From positions 1 through 37,757 of the forward strand of contig JAEEZY010000002.1 of assembly GCA_016292015.1 (NCBI GenBank): a stretch of 37,757 bases of DNA. Direction: 5' to 3'. Positions 7,945 to 13,950 of this stretch are shown in pieces; the first letter of the stretch is position 1, and each line of letters opens with the position of its first letter. The notes beneath the pieces were generated by a model, which was given only the letters and a program-made list of their open reading frames with translations, was not told the origin of the DNA and made no database searches. Origin of the DNA: Bacteroidales bacterium (lineage in GTDB: Bacteria > Bacteroidota > Bacteroidia > Bacteroidales > P3). The translations under genes were made by a program, and so were the position numbers.

Positions 7945-8091
7945 TTATTTCTTTTTTGTTTTGTTTTTGTTTTTTCCTGTGGTGTCGACAATACCAAGAG
8001 TGGCAATCTTTACGATCTTCTTTACTTTTTTTACATCTTTGCGGCGGTCGTCCAACAGACCGGCTCCTTTTGATTTTGCAAAAAATCCCAT
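7945..8091 (-). CDS. Small basic protein, 48 aa
   Basis: Starts ATG 8089-8091 and ends TAA 7945-7947. The product MGFFAKSKGAGLLDDRRKD... has a hydrophobic-basic middle (VKKVKKIVKIATLGIVDTTG) and a lysine-asparagine tail (KNKNKTKKK). It starts 8 nt after the upstream stop and ends 36 nt before the 104-aa gene, so it is embedded in the operon. A nucleic-acid or membrane-surface role is possible but unproven. Confidence 0.55.
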   Translation of the reverse strand: MGFFAKSKGAGLLDDRRKDVKKVKKIVKIATLGIVDTTGKNKNKTKKK

Positions 8092-8099
8092 AATTTTAT

Positions 8100-8369
8100 T
8101 TATTTGAAAAGTCTTTTGATTCTGTTCTTCAAGCTGCCTTTGGCTTTGCGTGCTTTAGCCATGCGTGCTGCTGCCTCTTTGCCGGCCTTGGTGCGCTGGT
8201 CGAGTTTGCCGTCCGAACGGCGTTTTGCTGCCGAGGTGCTCTTTTTGATGGTGGGTTTGCTTTTGGCTTTTTTCTGTGCTGCACGGGCTTTCTTGGCACG
8301 TTCTACCATCTCTTTGTATTCTTTGGTCCTTTTATCGACCTTGCCTGATGCTGTTTTCTGTAATGCCAT
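8100..8369 (-). CDS. Internally duplicated basic protein, 89 aa
   Basis: Two copies of one motif are visible: ASGKVDKRTKEYKEMVERAKKARAAQ (about residues 7-32) and SDGKLDQRTKAGKEAAARMAKARKAK (about 52-77). They share GK(V/L)D(K/Q)RTK..KE...RA.KARKA. The protein is alanine-lysine-arginine rich with a strongly positive charge, resembling histone-like or ribosome-associated tails in composition only. It is located between the TerB-like gene (19 nt) and the 48-aa gene (8 nt). Function unknown; nucleic-acid binding is an inference from charge. Confidence 0.65.
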   Translation of the reverse strand: MALQKTASGKVDKRTKEYKEMVERAKKARAAQKKAKSKPTIKKSTSAAKRRSDGKLDQRTKAGKEAAARMAKARKAKGSLKNRIKRLFK

Positions 8370-8388
8370 GACTACTTGTTTTTAAGGG

Positions 8389-8793
8389 TTAGTCTTCAAT
8401 GATTAAATCTTCCTCTTCATCGACATATTCGTCGAGGATGGTGCTGGCTTCCTCTTCGTCGATGCCGAGAATCTCGGCGAAGGCGAAGAAGTTCTCCACC
8501 TCGTCGGTGGCCAGAAATGCGTCGGCACACATCAGTTGCAGGCAGAGCGTGAGGATGCCCTCGCCCTCACCGCTGGCGACCTTCTTGGCTGCTGACTCAA
8601 GGTAGTCGGCAATTGCGTCTTCGTCCATCTTTTCGGTGGCGGCGATTTCCTTGTTAATTACATCGTCGAGGTCCTTGATCTCCAGCTCGCCAGCGAGGTC
8701 GGTGACGAACTCTTTCTCAAACTCATCATATTCTCCGTCGGCCCATACTGCCGCTGCAAGAAACGATGCGAGTACTTTTTTGTCTGTTTTCAT
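8389..8793 (-). CDS. TerB-like protein, 134 aa
   Basis: The product fits the TerB fold of two related helical halves. ASFLAAAVWADGEYDEFEKEFV (about 9-30) carries the acidic ADGEYDEFE signature, and LQLMCADAFLATDEVENFFAFAEILGI (about 86-112) is its second-half counterpart (ADG.L...E...). In classic tellurite-resistance TerB these acidic residues bind a divalent metal at the membrane. The C-terminus is very acidic (EYVDEEEDLIIED). It has no signal peptide. It sits in the middle of the small-protein operon, without terZ/D/C genes nearby, so a role in tellurite resistance should not be assumed. Confidence 0.75.
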   Translation of the reverse strand: MKTDKKVLASFLAAAVWADGEYDEFEKEFVTDLAGELEIKDLDDVINKEIAATEKMDEDAIADYLESAAKKVASGEGEGILTLCLQLMCADAFLATDEVENFFAFAEILGIDEEEASTILDEYVDEEEDLIIED

Positions 8794-8816
8794 TTCTTTG
8801 TGATTGTTTTAAATGA

Positions 8817-9203
8817 TTATTTATTGTTGATAAAGTCCACAAGTTTGCTGCCCAGCTGCTGTGTTGTCCAGTTGGGGTCGTATTCGAATCCAATCTTCTC
8901 GGCCACCTCGCGCAGAGCGCCTTTGGTGTTCTCGTAGGTGCGATAAACCTCGATGCTGCCACTGTCTTGTACCTTGATATTGTAGCATCCCACTGTGGCC
9001 TGCTTGCCGTCGCCAAATTCTTTGCATATTTTGGATCCGAACTGTCGGGTATTCCATTTGGGGTCAACCTCAAAGTTCTTTTCTTCAGCTACTTCGCGCA
9101 ATGCGCCTTTAGTGTTTTCATAAACACGGAAAACAATAACGCTGTTGTTTTCGTAAACTCCAATCAGATATTCACCACTGATTGCTCCTTTTTTCAATTC
9201 CAT
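8817..9203 (-). CDS. Protein of two tandem copies of a new ~60-residue module, 128 aa
   Basis: I chose ATG 9201-9203 (MELKKGAISGEYLIG...); the longer upstream frame is only the shadow of the previous gene's end. Two modules follow each other. The first has GEYLIGVYENNSVIVFRVYENTKGALREVAEE with a KWNTRQFGSKI end. The second has YNIKVQDSGSIEVYRTYENTKGALREVAEK with a NWTTQQLGSKLVDFINNK end. Each reads as beta strands, then NTKGALREVAE helix, then W.T(R/Q)Q(F/L)GSK helix. The same module ends the next gene. Cytoplasmic, no known family that I recognise. The 3' end and trailing DNA are nearly identical to those of 9223-10344. Confidence 0.75.
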   Translation of the reverse strand: MELKKGAISGEYLIGVYENNSVIVFRVYENTKGALREVAEEKNFEVDPKWNTRQFGSKICKEFGDGKQATVGCYNIKVQDSGSIEVYRTYENTKGALREVAEKIGFEYDPNWTTQQLGSKLVDFINNK

Positions 9204-9222
9204 AGTTTTGTGTTTTAAATGA

Positions 9223-10344
9223 TTATTTATTGTTGATAAAGTCCACAAGTTTGCTGCCGAACTGCTGCGTTGTCCAGCTGGTTTCGAACTTGAAGCCAAC
9301 CTTTTCGGATATCTCGCGCAGTGCGCCTTTGGCGTTGTCGCATACCGCGCCGCCCTTGCTCACGACCACCTTGTTTTCCGCCGTGATGCCGATGGTGTAG
9401 CCGCCTGAAACGGCTGATTTCTTGTAGTCACCAGTGGGTTGGGCGGTTGGTTTAGTCTCTGTTTTTGTTTTTTGGGGCGATGTTATCTTTTCTACAGGCT
9501 CTTTCTTTTCTGTTTTTGATGTCGCCTTCTCTGTCTTTGGCGTTGCCGCTTTGGCAGCCTTCTTCTTACCAAGATAGTTTATCTTTACTCGGTCGGTGAA
9601 GGCTTTGGGATGTATGATTACCGCGCCCTCTTCATTGAGTATGTTCACAACCTCAAGACCGCACTTGGGCGGCACAATATCTTTCCATTGGCAATCGCCA
9701 AAAGCACCTTCATCGATGGTTTTCACCGATGATGGTATTGTTATCTCTGTCAGGGCACTGCATCCTTGAAATGCGAAACGTCCTATAGTTTCTACTGTGG
9801 AGGGTATCTTTATTTCGGTCAGTTTGCAAATACAAAATGCAAAGTCTTCTATTGCGGTAATTCCCTCATGCAGCTCGATGTGTTTTAAACTCGAGCACCA
9901 ACAAAAACAATATCTAGGTATTTTTGTTATATATTTTGGTAGATGAATTTCCTCCATTTTCGTACAATCGTCGAATGCCTTCTCGCATAGATTCTTTACT
10001 GAGTCTGGGATGATTACTGACGTAACTTTACCCATCGGATTCCATCCGCCAGTACAATAACCATGTCCCCTACAATCCCTACTAGGTATTTGAAAAGGTC
10101 CACTCGTTTGTTTTCTTTCAGTTTTTTTATAGAACCCTCCTTCTTTTCTTCGCCTGTCTTCTATCCATTCGTAAATATCATCTACACGTTCTTGTAAACC
10201 AGTAACTAAATAGGATTTACCGTTATATTCCACCTGCGAAGGGATATGGAACTTGCCTTTTACTTGTGTCGCATCTATAAGGCTGACGGTTTCCTTGTCA
10301 TCATTGATGCTATAGGTGCATCCAAAATATTCAAATGTTTCCAT
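9223..10344 (-). CDS. BspA-type leucine-rich-repeat protein ending in the shared module, 373 aa
   Basis: Residues about 109-228 hold several LRR_5 (BspA/TpLRR) repeats such as VTSVIIPDSVKNLCEKAFDDC, IKIPSTVETIGRFAFQGC and ITIPSSVKTIDEGAFGDC. A lysine-threonine-proline linker follows (about 245-308). The last ~65 residues are the module seen twice in the neighbour (YTIGITAENKVVV...NAKGALREISEKVGF...WTTQQFGSKLVDFINNK). Unlike most BspA proteins it has no signal peptide, so it is probably cytoplasmic and may bind partner proteins. It lies 19 nt before the two-module gene and 19 nt after the 292-aa gene. Confidence 0.8.
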   Translation of the reverse strand: METFEYFGCTYSINDDKETVSLIDATQVKGKFHIPSQVEYNGKSYLVTGLQERVDDIYEWIEDRRRKEGGFYKKTERKQTSGPFQIPSRDCRGHGYCTGGWNPMGKVTSVIIPDSVKNLCEKAFDDCTKMEEIHLPKYITKIPRYCFCWCSSLKHIELHEGITAIEDFAFCICKLTEIKIPSTVETIGRFAFQGCSALTEITIPSSVKTIDEGAFGDCQWKDIVPPKCGLEVVNILNEEGAVIIHPKAFTDRVKINYLGKKKAAKAATPKTEKATSKTEKKEPVEKITSPQKTKTETKPTAQPTGDYKKSAVSGGYTIGITAENKVVVSKGGAVCDNAKGALREISEKVGFKFETSWTTQQFGSKLVDFINNK

Positions 10345-10363
10345 ATTGTCTTTTTTACGTTTG

Positions 10364-11242
10364 CTATTTTAGTTTTTTTGCTAATTCAAACATTGCTCGC
10401 AGACGCGTGTTGTTTTTACAGAAATACGCCTCGTCAATATCGACTTTGGAGATGTCGAACACTACCTTGTTGCCTTTGTCGTCCTCTTCGAACCAATGGT
10501 CCACGCTCCACTCGTAGCCTTCACGGTCGAGCACCAGCGAAAGGTTTCCTCGGATTATCTTGCCCACGAACCATAGGAGTCGATCCAAATGGTCGTAGGA
10601 GATGTTGCCTCCAAGTCGTTTAATCATTTCGTCGATGGCTTTTGTGTAGGCCACGATGGTTTTGTCTCCCACCATGCGTTGTTTGTCGCCCTTTATGGTG
10701 AGTTGGTAGTCTTTCTTGCCAAATCCGCAGTAGCTCCAGATGCGAGGATACATCTCGCAGGCGATGGAGTCGTAGATGGGGAAACCATAGTGCGTCTCAA
10801 AATAGGCGTACTTGCTTATCAGCGACACGGCCACGCCCTTGTCTGAGCCGTCTTTGCTGATACCGTAGTTTTCGGCAAAGAGGTTGAACTTTTTCCCGCC
10901 AATCGTTCCGTCAAAAAGGCTGACGTCTCGGTTCCCTTCGATAAATTCTTTAAAAAGTTCGGGAAGGGGTTTCTTTTTGTTGAGGCAATGAAGTTTCTCC
11001 GCCAATTCCTGCAATGCATAGTAGCGACGGTTCATCTGGGTTGAGTACATGCTGTCGATAACCGTCAACCGGAGTAGTATCTCTCCGAGGCTCCTTCCGT
11101 TTGTTTTCTCAAAGATGTTCTCAATGGCTTTTTTGTCTGACGAGAATCCATCAACCTCGTTGCTGTAAACGTCTTGTTTTTTTAGCCCATCAAGAATATC
11201 CCGTATCTGTTTTACTTGTTCGGGATTAGTCGTTTCATTCAT
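10364..11242 (-). CDS. Unknown 292-aa protein, first gene of the TerB-like operon
   Basis: The protein is soluble and mostly helical. A conserved-looking core reads SLISKYAYFETHYGFPIYDSIACEMYPRIWSYCG (about residues 141-174). The SK(Y/F)..F....FPIYDS pattern resembles helix-hairpin-helix, DNA-glycosylase-like proteins seen in accessory regions, but I cannot confirm that family. The N-terminal third (LGEILLRLTVIDSMYSTQMNRRYYALQELAEKL) is also compatible with such a fold. It ends 19 nt before the LRR gene. If the similarity is right, it would be the only nucleic-acid-related enzyme in the operon. Confidence 0.65.
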   Translation of the reverse strand: MNETTNPEQVKQIRDILDGLKKQDVYSNEVDGFSSDKKAIENIFEKTNGRSLGEILLRLTVIDSMYSTQMNRRYYALQELAEKLHCLNKKKPLPELFKEFIEGNRDVSLFDGTIGGKKFNLFAENYGISKDGSDKGVAVSLISKYAYFETHYGFPIYDSIACEMYPRIWSYCGFGKKDYQLTIKGDKQRMVGDKTIVAYTKAIDEMIKRLGGNISYDHLDRLLWFVGKIIRGNLSLVLDREGYEWSVDHWFEEDDKGNKVVFDISKVDIDEAYFCKNNTRLRAMFELAKKLK

Positions 11243-11343
11243 GTTGATGTTTTAGTGATAATGTTTTTGTTTGCGTTTTATTTCCTATGTAAATTTCAAT
11301 ATAAATAAGGTAAACTTCAAAACCAATTTGGTCCGTTTTGTTT

Positions 11344-11366
11344 TGGACAAGTTCCACCCTTGTCCA
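11344..11366. other. Perfect 8-bp hairpin upstream of the operon
   Basis: TGGACAAG (11344-11351) and CTTGTCCA (11359-11366) are perfect inverted repeats with a 7-nt loop. They lie about 100 nt upstream of the 292-aa gene, between it and the 103-aa gene. A T-run does not follow, so an operator or leader hairpin is more likely than a terminator. Confidence 0.5.
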
Positions 11367-11422
11367 CAATAGGTGGGGAAGAGAGATTTATTTGGTCTGA
11401 TATACTCATGTTACTATTTTCA

Positions 11423-11734
11423 TTAAGGGTTAATGTGGTGCGTTTGCAACTGATCTAAAAAATGTTTACAGAAATCGTCGTATGATTGGAATCCCGCCGC
11501 TTTTGAAAAAATATCGAGGGTGGATAACTGGGGTTTGTTTGATGATCCGCCATACTGGAAGAAGTGTTTGATATCGGGAATATCAACAGTCTCTTGGGTT
11601 CGTTTCTTCACAAAAACTTTGATTTTTACATAATCATCATGCAAAGAACCTTTAACACCCGATGCTTCGCAAATCAGATGTCTTAATATGTGGATTTGTG
11701 GATTTGTCTTGTCCATGGATTTTATTGAGTTCAT
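11423..11734 (-). CDS. Short regulator-like protein, 103 aa
   Basis: I chose ATG 11732-11734 (MNSIKSMDKTNPQIH...); ATG 11714-11716 is also possible. The longer frame to 11914 runs through the structured RNA locus and is rejected. The C-terminal half (PQLSTLDIFSKAAGFQSYDDFCKHF) resembles STLDVLSRFVGYPDWHTFVADY in the regulator-like gene at 13951. Both show STLD(I/V)....(A/V)G(F/Y)....F, a pattern I associate with short Bacteroidetes proteins that precede signalling modules. Its -7 box lies just upstream, leaving a leader of a few nt. It is upstream of the TerB-like operon and may control it. Confidence 0.6.
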   Translation of the reverse strand: MNSIKSMDKTNPQIHILRHLICEASGVKGSLHDDYVKIKVFVKKRTQETVDIPDIKHFFQYGGSSNKPQLSTLDIFSKAAGFQSYDDFCKHFLDQLQTHHINP

Positions 11735-11741
11735 TCGCTTG

Positions 11742-11791
11742 CAAAAATATACACAAAAAATCAGAAAAATTGGTCCTAATGTGGTCCTAAT
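11742..11791 (-). promoter_or_regulatory. Promoter and candidate operator of the 103-aa gene
   Basis: TATTTTTG (11742-11749, minus) fits TAnnTTTG. No TTTG -33 box is present. Instead two copies of ATTAGGACC (minus strand; 11772-11780 and 11783-11791) start 11 bp apart and overlie the -33 zone. The same paired motif recurs at 12323-12342. This looks like a binding site for an activator or repressor. Confidence 0.45.
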
Positions 11792-11801
11792 GCATTTGAG
11801 G
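11772..11801. repeat. GGTCCTAAT pair, copy 1
   Basis: GGTCCTAAT occurs at 11772 and 11783, then TTGAGG. The second copy at 12323-12352 has the same spacing and the same TTGAGG end, so the two copies are imperfect direct repeats 551 bp apart that flank the RNA gene. Confidence 0.65.
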
Positions 11802-11839
11802 TGTAACCTTATGGGCGGGATAAAAGTATAAATGGGTAT

Positions 11840-12105
11840 AAAAAAAGGAAGCGTGGATAAACCTTTTGTCTGAAGCCCGGGTTTCCACGCCCACAATCTC
11901 TGACAGGTATCCACGCCGTTCGAAAACGGCGCCTCGTCTGTCTATCCTTGAGATTGTAAGCTGCATCCGAAAGGGATGGGCTATAATGTGGAAAATTGGG
12001 CCTCAAAGAATAGCTACTTGCGCTATTGTATGTCTTTACGGCTCTACCGCCGCTCGGTGTGTTTTGTTGATTGCTTTACACTTTGGTTAATACTAGGTTA
12101 ATTGA
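11840..12105 (-). ncRNA. Candidate structured small RNA, 6S-like architecture
   Basis: The minus-strand transcript folds into a long nested hairpin. 12004-11998 pairs with 11878-11872; 11994-11988 with 11888-11882; 11957-11950 with 11900-11893 (8 bp, perfect); 11942-11938 with 11906-11902; and 11931-11925 with 11920-11914 under a TTCG loop. Between the second and third stems lies a large asymmetric bubble: about 30 nt on the 5' side, including a small ATCC/GGAT hairpin, versus 4 nt on the 3' side. A closing stem, a central bubble and an apical hairpin together are the plan of 6S RNA, the RNA that mimics an open promoter for RNA polymerase. A GC hairpin and a 7-nt T-run (11840-11846) end it, and a TATCTTTG box precedes it. 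The 5' end is inferred. The 6S identity is a hypothesis; the structured RNA is well supported. Confidence 0.6.
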
Positions 12106-12111
12106 CAAGTG

Positions 12112-12119
12112 CAAAGATA
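12112..12119 (-). promoter_or_regulatory. -7 box of the structured RNA
   Basis: TATCTTTG on the minus strand matches TAnnTTTG. No good TTTG lies 19-21 nt upstream. It would start transcription near 12105, before the hairpins at 12054-12010. Confidence 0.5.
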
Positions 12120-12322
12120 AGAAAAAAACGAAGAATAGGCCGCTATTGGGGGCAAAAATGACGACCGTGCATCACAATCCCATGATTGCCAAAGGACTAT
12201 AAATACAAAGATGAGCCCGATTTCTTCAGAAAATGGGTTAATACACGTCAAACTGCCAAGCGCAAAAACTCCGCGGCAGGACTTTGGGTTGCAAAAGTAA
12301 GGAAGACTTCTGTTGTGGCATC

Positions 12323-12352
12323 GGTCCTAATTAGGTCCTAATAAACTTGAGG
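12323..12352. repeat. GGTCCTAAT pair, copy 2
   Basis: GGTCCTAAT occurs at 12323 and 12334, followed by AAACTTGAGG. See copy 1 at 11772-11801. Confidence 0.65.
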
Positions 12353-12415
12353 GATATTTCTATAAGCACATAATGTGTGCTGCGACCGCCAGGGGGGATG
12401 CGGCAAATATACATA

Positions 12416-12443
12416 TTATTCTCCGCAAAAATGCGGAGAATAA
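12416..12443. repeat. Perfect 12-bp hairpin with AAAA loop
   Basis: TTATTCTCCGCA and TGCGGAGAATAA are exact inverted repeats around an AAAA loop. A third copy of TTCTCCGCA follows at 12451-12459 after a TTTTTT run. It lies about 80 nt past the kinase stop on the downstream side, so it may end kinase transcription or be an end of a small mobile element. Confidence 0.6.
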
Positions 12444-12521
12444 CATCTTTTTTCTCCGCAAAGTCAAGTAAAAAAGACTCTGTAAGATTTTTTTGTAATT
12501 ATGCAGCATGTTAGAGAATAC

Positions 12522-13880
12522 TCATTCGACCCCAAGCCTGCGCCGGCGGCTTTCATCCGTTATTTTCAGCGAGCGATTGCATGTCGCGGTCAATGAATCG
12601 CACAGTTGTTTGTACTCTGGGGAATCATATTGACTGTCAGGCTTCGGGAACGGATGTGCGTCCATATAACCGTCAATACTGGAATTTAAAGATTTACGGA
12701 CTTCGTCGAGCTTGTACCAATATCGTTCGTACTCGTCCTCGCTTTGAGTTGGGATATTCATCAACATGAGATCTCTCCGTTCAGCTATAAGCATCTCCAT
12801 ATACGACTTGCTTACATCGGCTTCGGCGTAGGTATCATATATGCCGTCAGTGACGTTCTTCATCCATACCGCAAACAAGCTGTCGGCGTAGCGCTGCAAT
12901 TCGTGTTTTTCTTTGTCCAACGAGAAGGGTTTTTCCACCGCAGGTTTGCCAGTGTTTTGTTGAGGATTGTCGCTTTCTGTGGTTATAGGCAGATTGGAAT
13001 CCACCACCATTGTGACCGTATCGGTCGGTTGTTCCAACGCGACGGTATCAGTATCACTCTTGGCAACTCTCTTGCTGAGCAAAACGGCAGCAGCGATGAC
13101 TACAATGAACAAGAGGAAAGCCACAGCCCAGATTGCGCGGTCGGCGTTGACGATGGCTTTCTTTACGGCAGCTGCCGACTGGTAGCGGTCTGACTTGACG
13201 TTGCGGGTGCAACGACGCACAACACGTCTGTATCGGTGCGGAAAAAACTGACTCAGTATTACACCGAAGGCAAAGATGTCGGTGCGGCAATCGACTGTTG
13301 AACCATTTGACATCTGCTCGGGTGCAGCATAGCCTTTGGTGTAGGCGGGCTCTTTAAGCACAGCATAGTCGTCGGTATCGGCCAGGCCGAAATCAATCAC
13401 CTTCACATTGTCGCCGTTGTGAGTGACGACGATGTTGGAGGGCTTCAAGTCGCGGTGTACAATCTGTCGGGCATGGAAGTATTCCATTGCGTCGAGGAGT
13501 TGCATGGCGATTTGCTTCCGTTTTGCCGCAGAGGGATTTTCGCTCAGGAACTGCGCCAGAGTACGCCCTTCAACATACTCCATCACGATGCAGCGTCCCG
13601 CCACTTCGTCGTTTTCGATGCCATGCGTGTGGACGATGTTTGGATGGTCGAGGGTTACGGCTGAGGCGAACTCTTTTTCCAGCATAGCCAAATAGACGGG
13701 GTCGGCAACGTGTTCTGCCTTGAGCCCTTTCAGCACATACCATTTGCCGTAACGCTGAGCCTTGAACAGACGGCAATAGCCTTTGGACGGCAATTCTTCG
13801 TGTAGAGAGAATCGGTTCGAAATGTTGAAATCCAGTGGATTCGGTACACCAGAAGTGGATGAAGCCTCATCGTTTTGCAT
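12522..13880 (-). CDS. Membrane-anchored Ser/Thr protein kinase (Hanks type)
   Basis: The 452-residue protein begins with a cytoplasmic kinase domain (about 24-245). Visible parts are the ATP-anchoring lysine in YVLKGLK, the catalytic loop HRDLKPSN, the DFG motif in KVIDFGLAD and an APE-like AAPEQM. The glycine-rich loop is poor (ELPSKGYCRLFKA instead of GxGxxG), and the C-lobe is short. One membrane helix follows (AIWAVAFLLFIVVIAAAVLL, about 250-272). The outer domain of about 175 residues has no recognisable sensor family. The -7 box lies only 5-12 nt before the ATG. It is divergent from the regulator-like gene at 13951. Confidence 0.9.
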   Translation of the reverse strand: MQNDEASSTSGVPNPLDFNISNRFSLHEELPSKGYCRLFKAQRYGKWYVLKGLKAEHVADPVYLAMLEKEFASAVTLDHPNIVHTHGIENDEVAGRCIVMEYVEGRTLAQFLSENPSAAKRKQIAMQLLDAMEYFHARQIVHRDLKPSNIVVTHNGDNVKVIDFGLADTDDYAVLKEPAYTKGYAAPEQMSNGSTVDCRTDIFAFGVILSQFFPHRYRRVVRRCTRNVKSDRYQSAAAVKKAIVNADRAIWAVAFLLFIVVIAAAVLLSKRVAKSDTDTVALEQPTDTVTMVVDSNLPITTESDNPQQNTGKPAVEKPFSLDKEKHELQRYADSLFAVWMKNVTDGIYDTYAEADVSKSYMEMLIAERRDLMLMNIPTQSEDEYERYWYKLDEVRKSLNSSIDGYMDAHPFPKPDSQYDSPEYKQLCDSLTATCNRSLKITDESRRRRLGVE

Positions 13881-13884
13881 GGCA

Positions 13885-13892
13885 CAAAGTTA
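13885..13892 (-). promoter_or_regulatory. -7 box of the kinase gene, near-leaderless
   Basis: TAACTTTG on the minus strand fits TAnnTTTG. Its 3' end is 5 nt from the ATG at 13878-13880, so transcription should begin at or next to the start codon. An ATTG lies 19 nt upstream as a weak -33 box. Confidence 0.5.
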
Positions 13893-13922
13893 CGTTAATT
13901 CTGAGATATGGCAATAAATATG

Positions 13923-13930
13923 TATTTTTG
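13923..13930 (+). promoter_or_regulatory. -7 box of the divergent regulator-like gene
   Basis: TATTTTTG fits TAnnTTTG, with TCTG as a near -33 box 19 nt upstream. It lies 20 nt before ATG 13951, giving a leader of about 15 nt. Together with the kinase -7 box it forms a 50-bp divergent control region. Confidence 0.5.
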
Positions 13931-13950
13931 TGGTCTCAAAAACACTTACA

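Larger units (their letters stand above)
11735..12521. other. Non-coding interval holding an RNA gene and repeats
   Basis: No convincing protein gene is present in this 0.8 kb. It contains the promoter/operator of the 103-aa gene (11742-11791), the structured RNA candidate with promoter (11840-12119), a second copy of the GGTCCTAAT pair (12323-12342) and a strong hairpin (12416-12443). From about 12120 to 12320 I see nothing that I can assign. Confidence 0.6.

Noticed and set aside
9204..9299. N-terminal extension of the two-module protein
   Set aside because: The extension is read from the 3' end of the LRR gene in another frame; ATG 9201-9203 gives the module start directly.
11270..11422. 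Possible 30-codon ORF (MSISDQINLSSPPIV...)
   Set aside because: It is short and contains the 8-bp hairpin. No conservation can be judged, so it is not supported as a gene.
11735..11914. Upstream extension of the 103-aa gene frame, and a second frame at 11809-12006
   Set aside because: Both cross the stem-loops of the candidate RNA. Their sequence (many Arg, Pro, Trp) does not look like protein, and the 103-aa gene has an ATG after a good -7 box.
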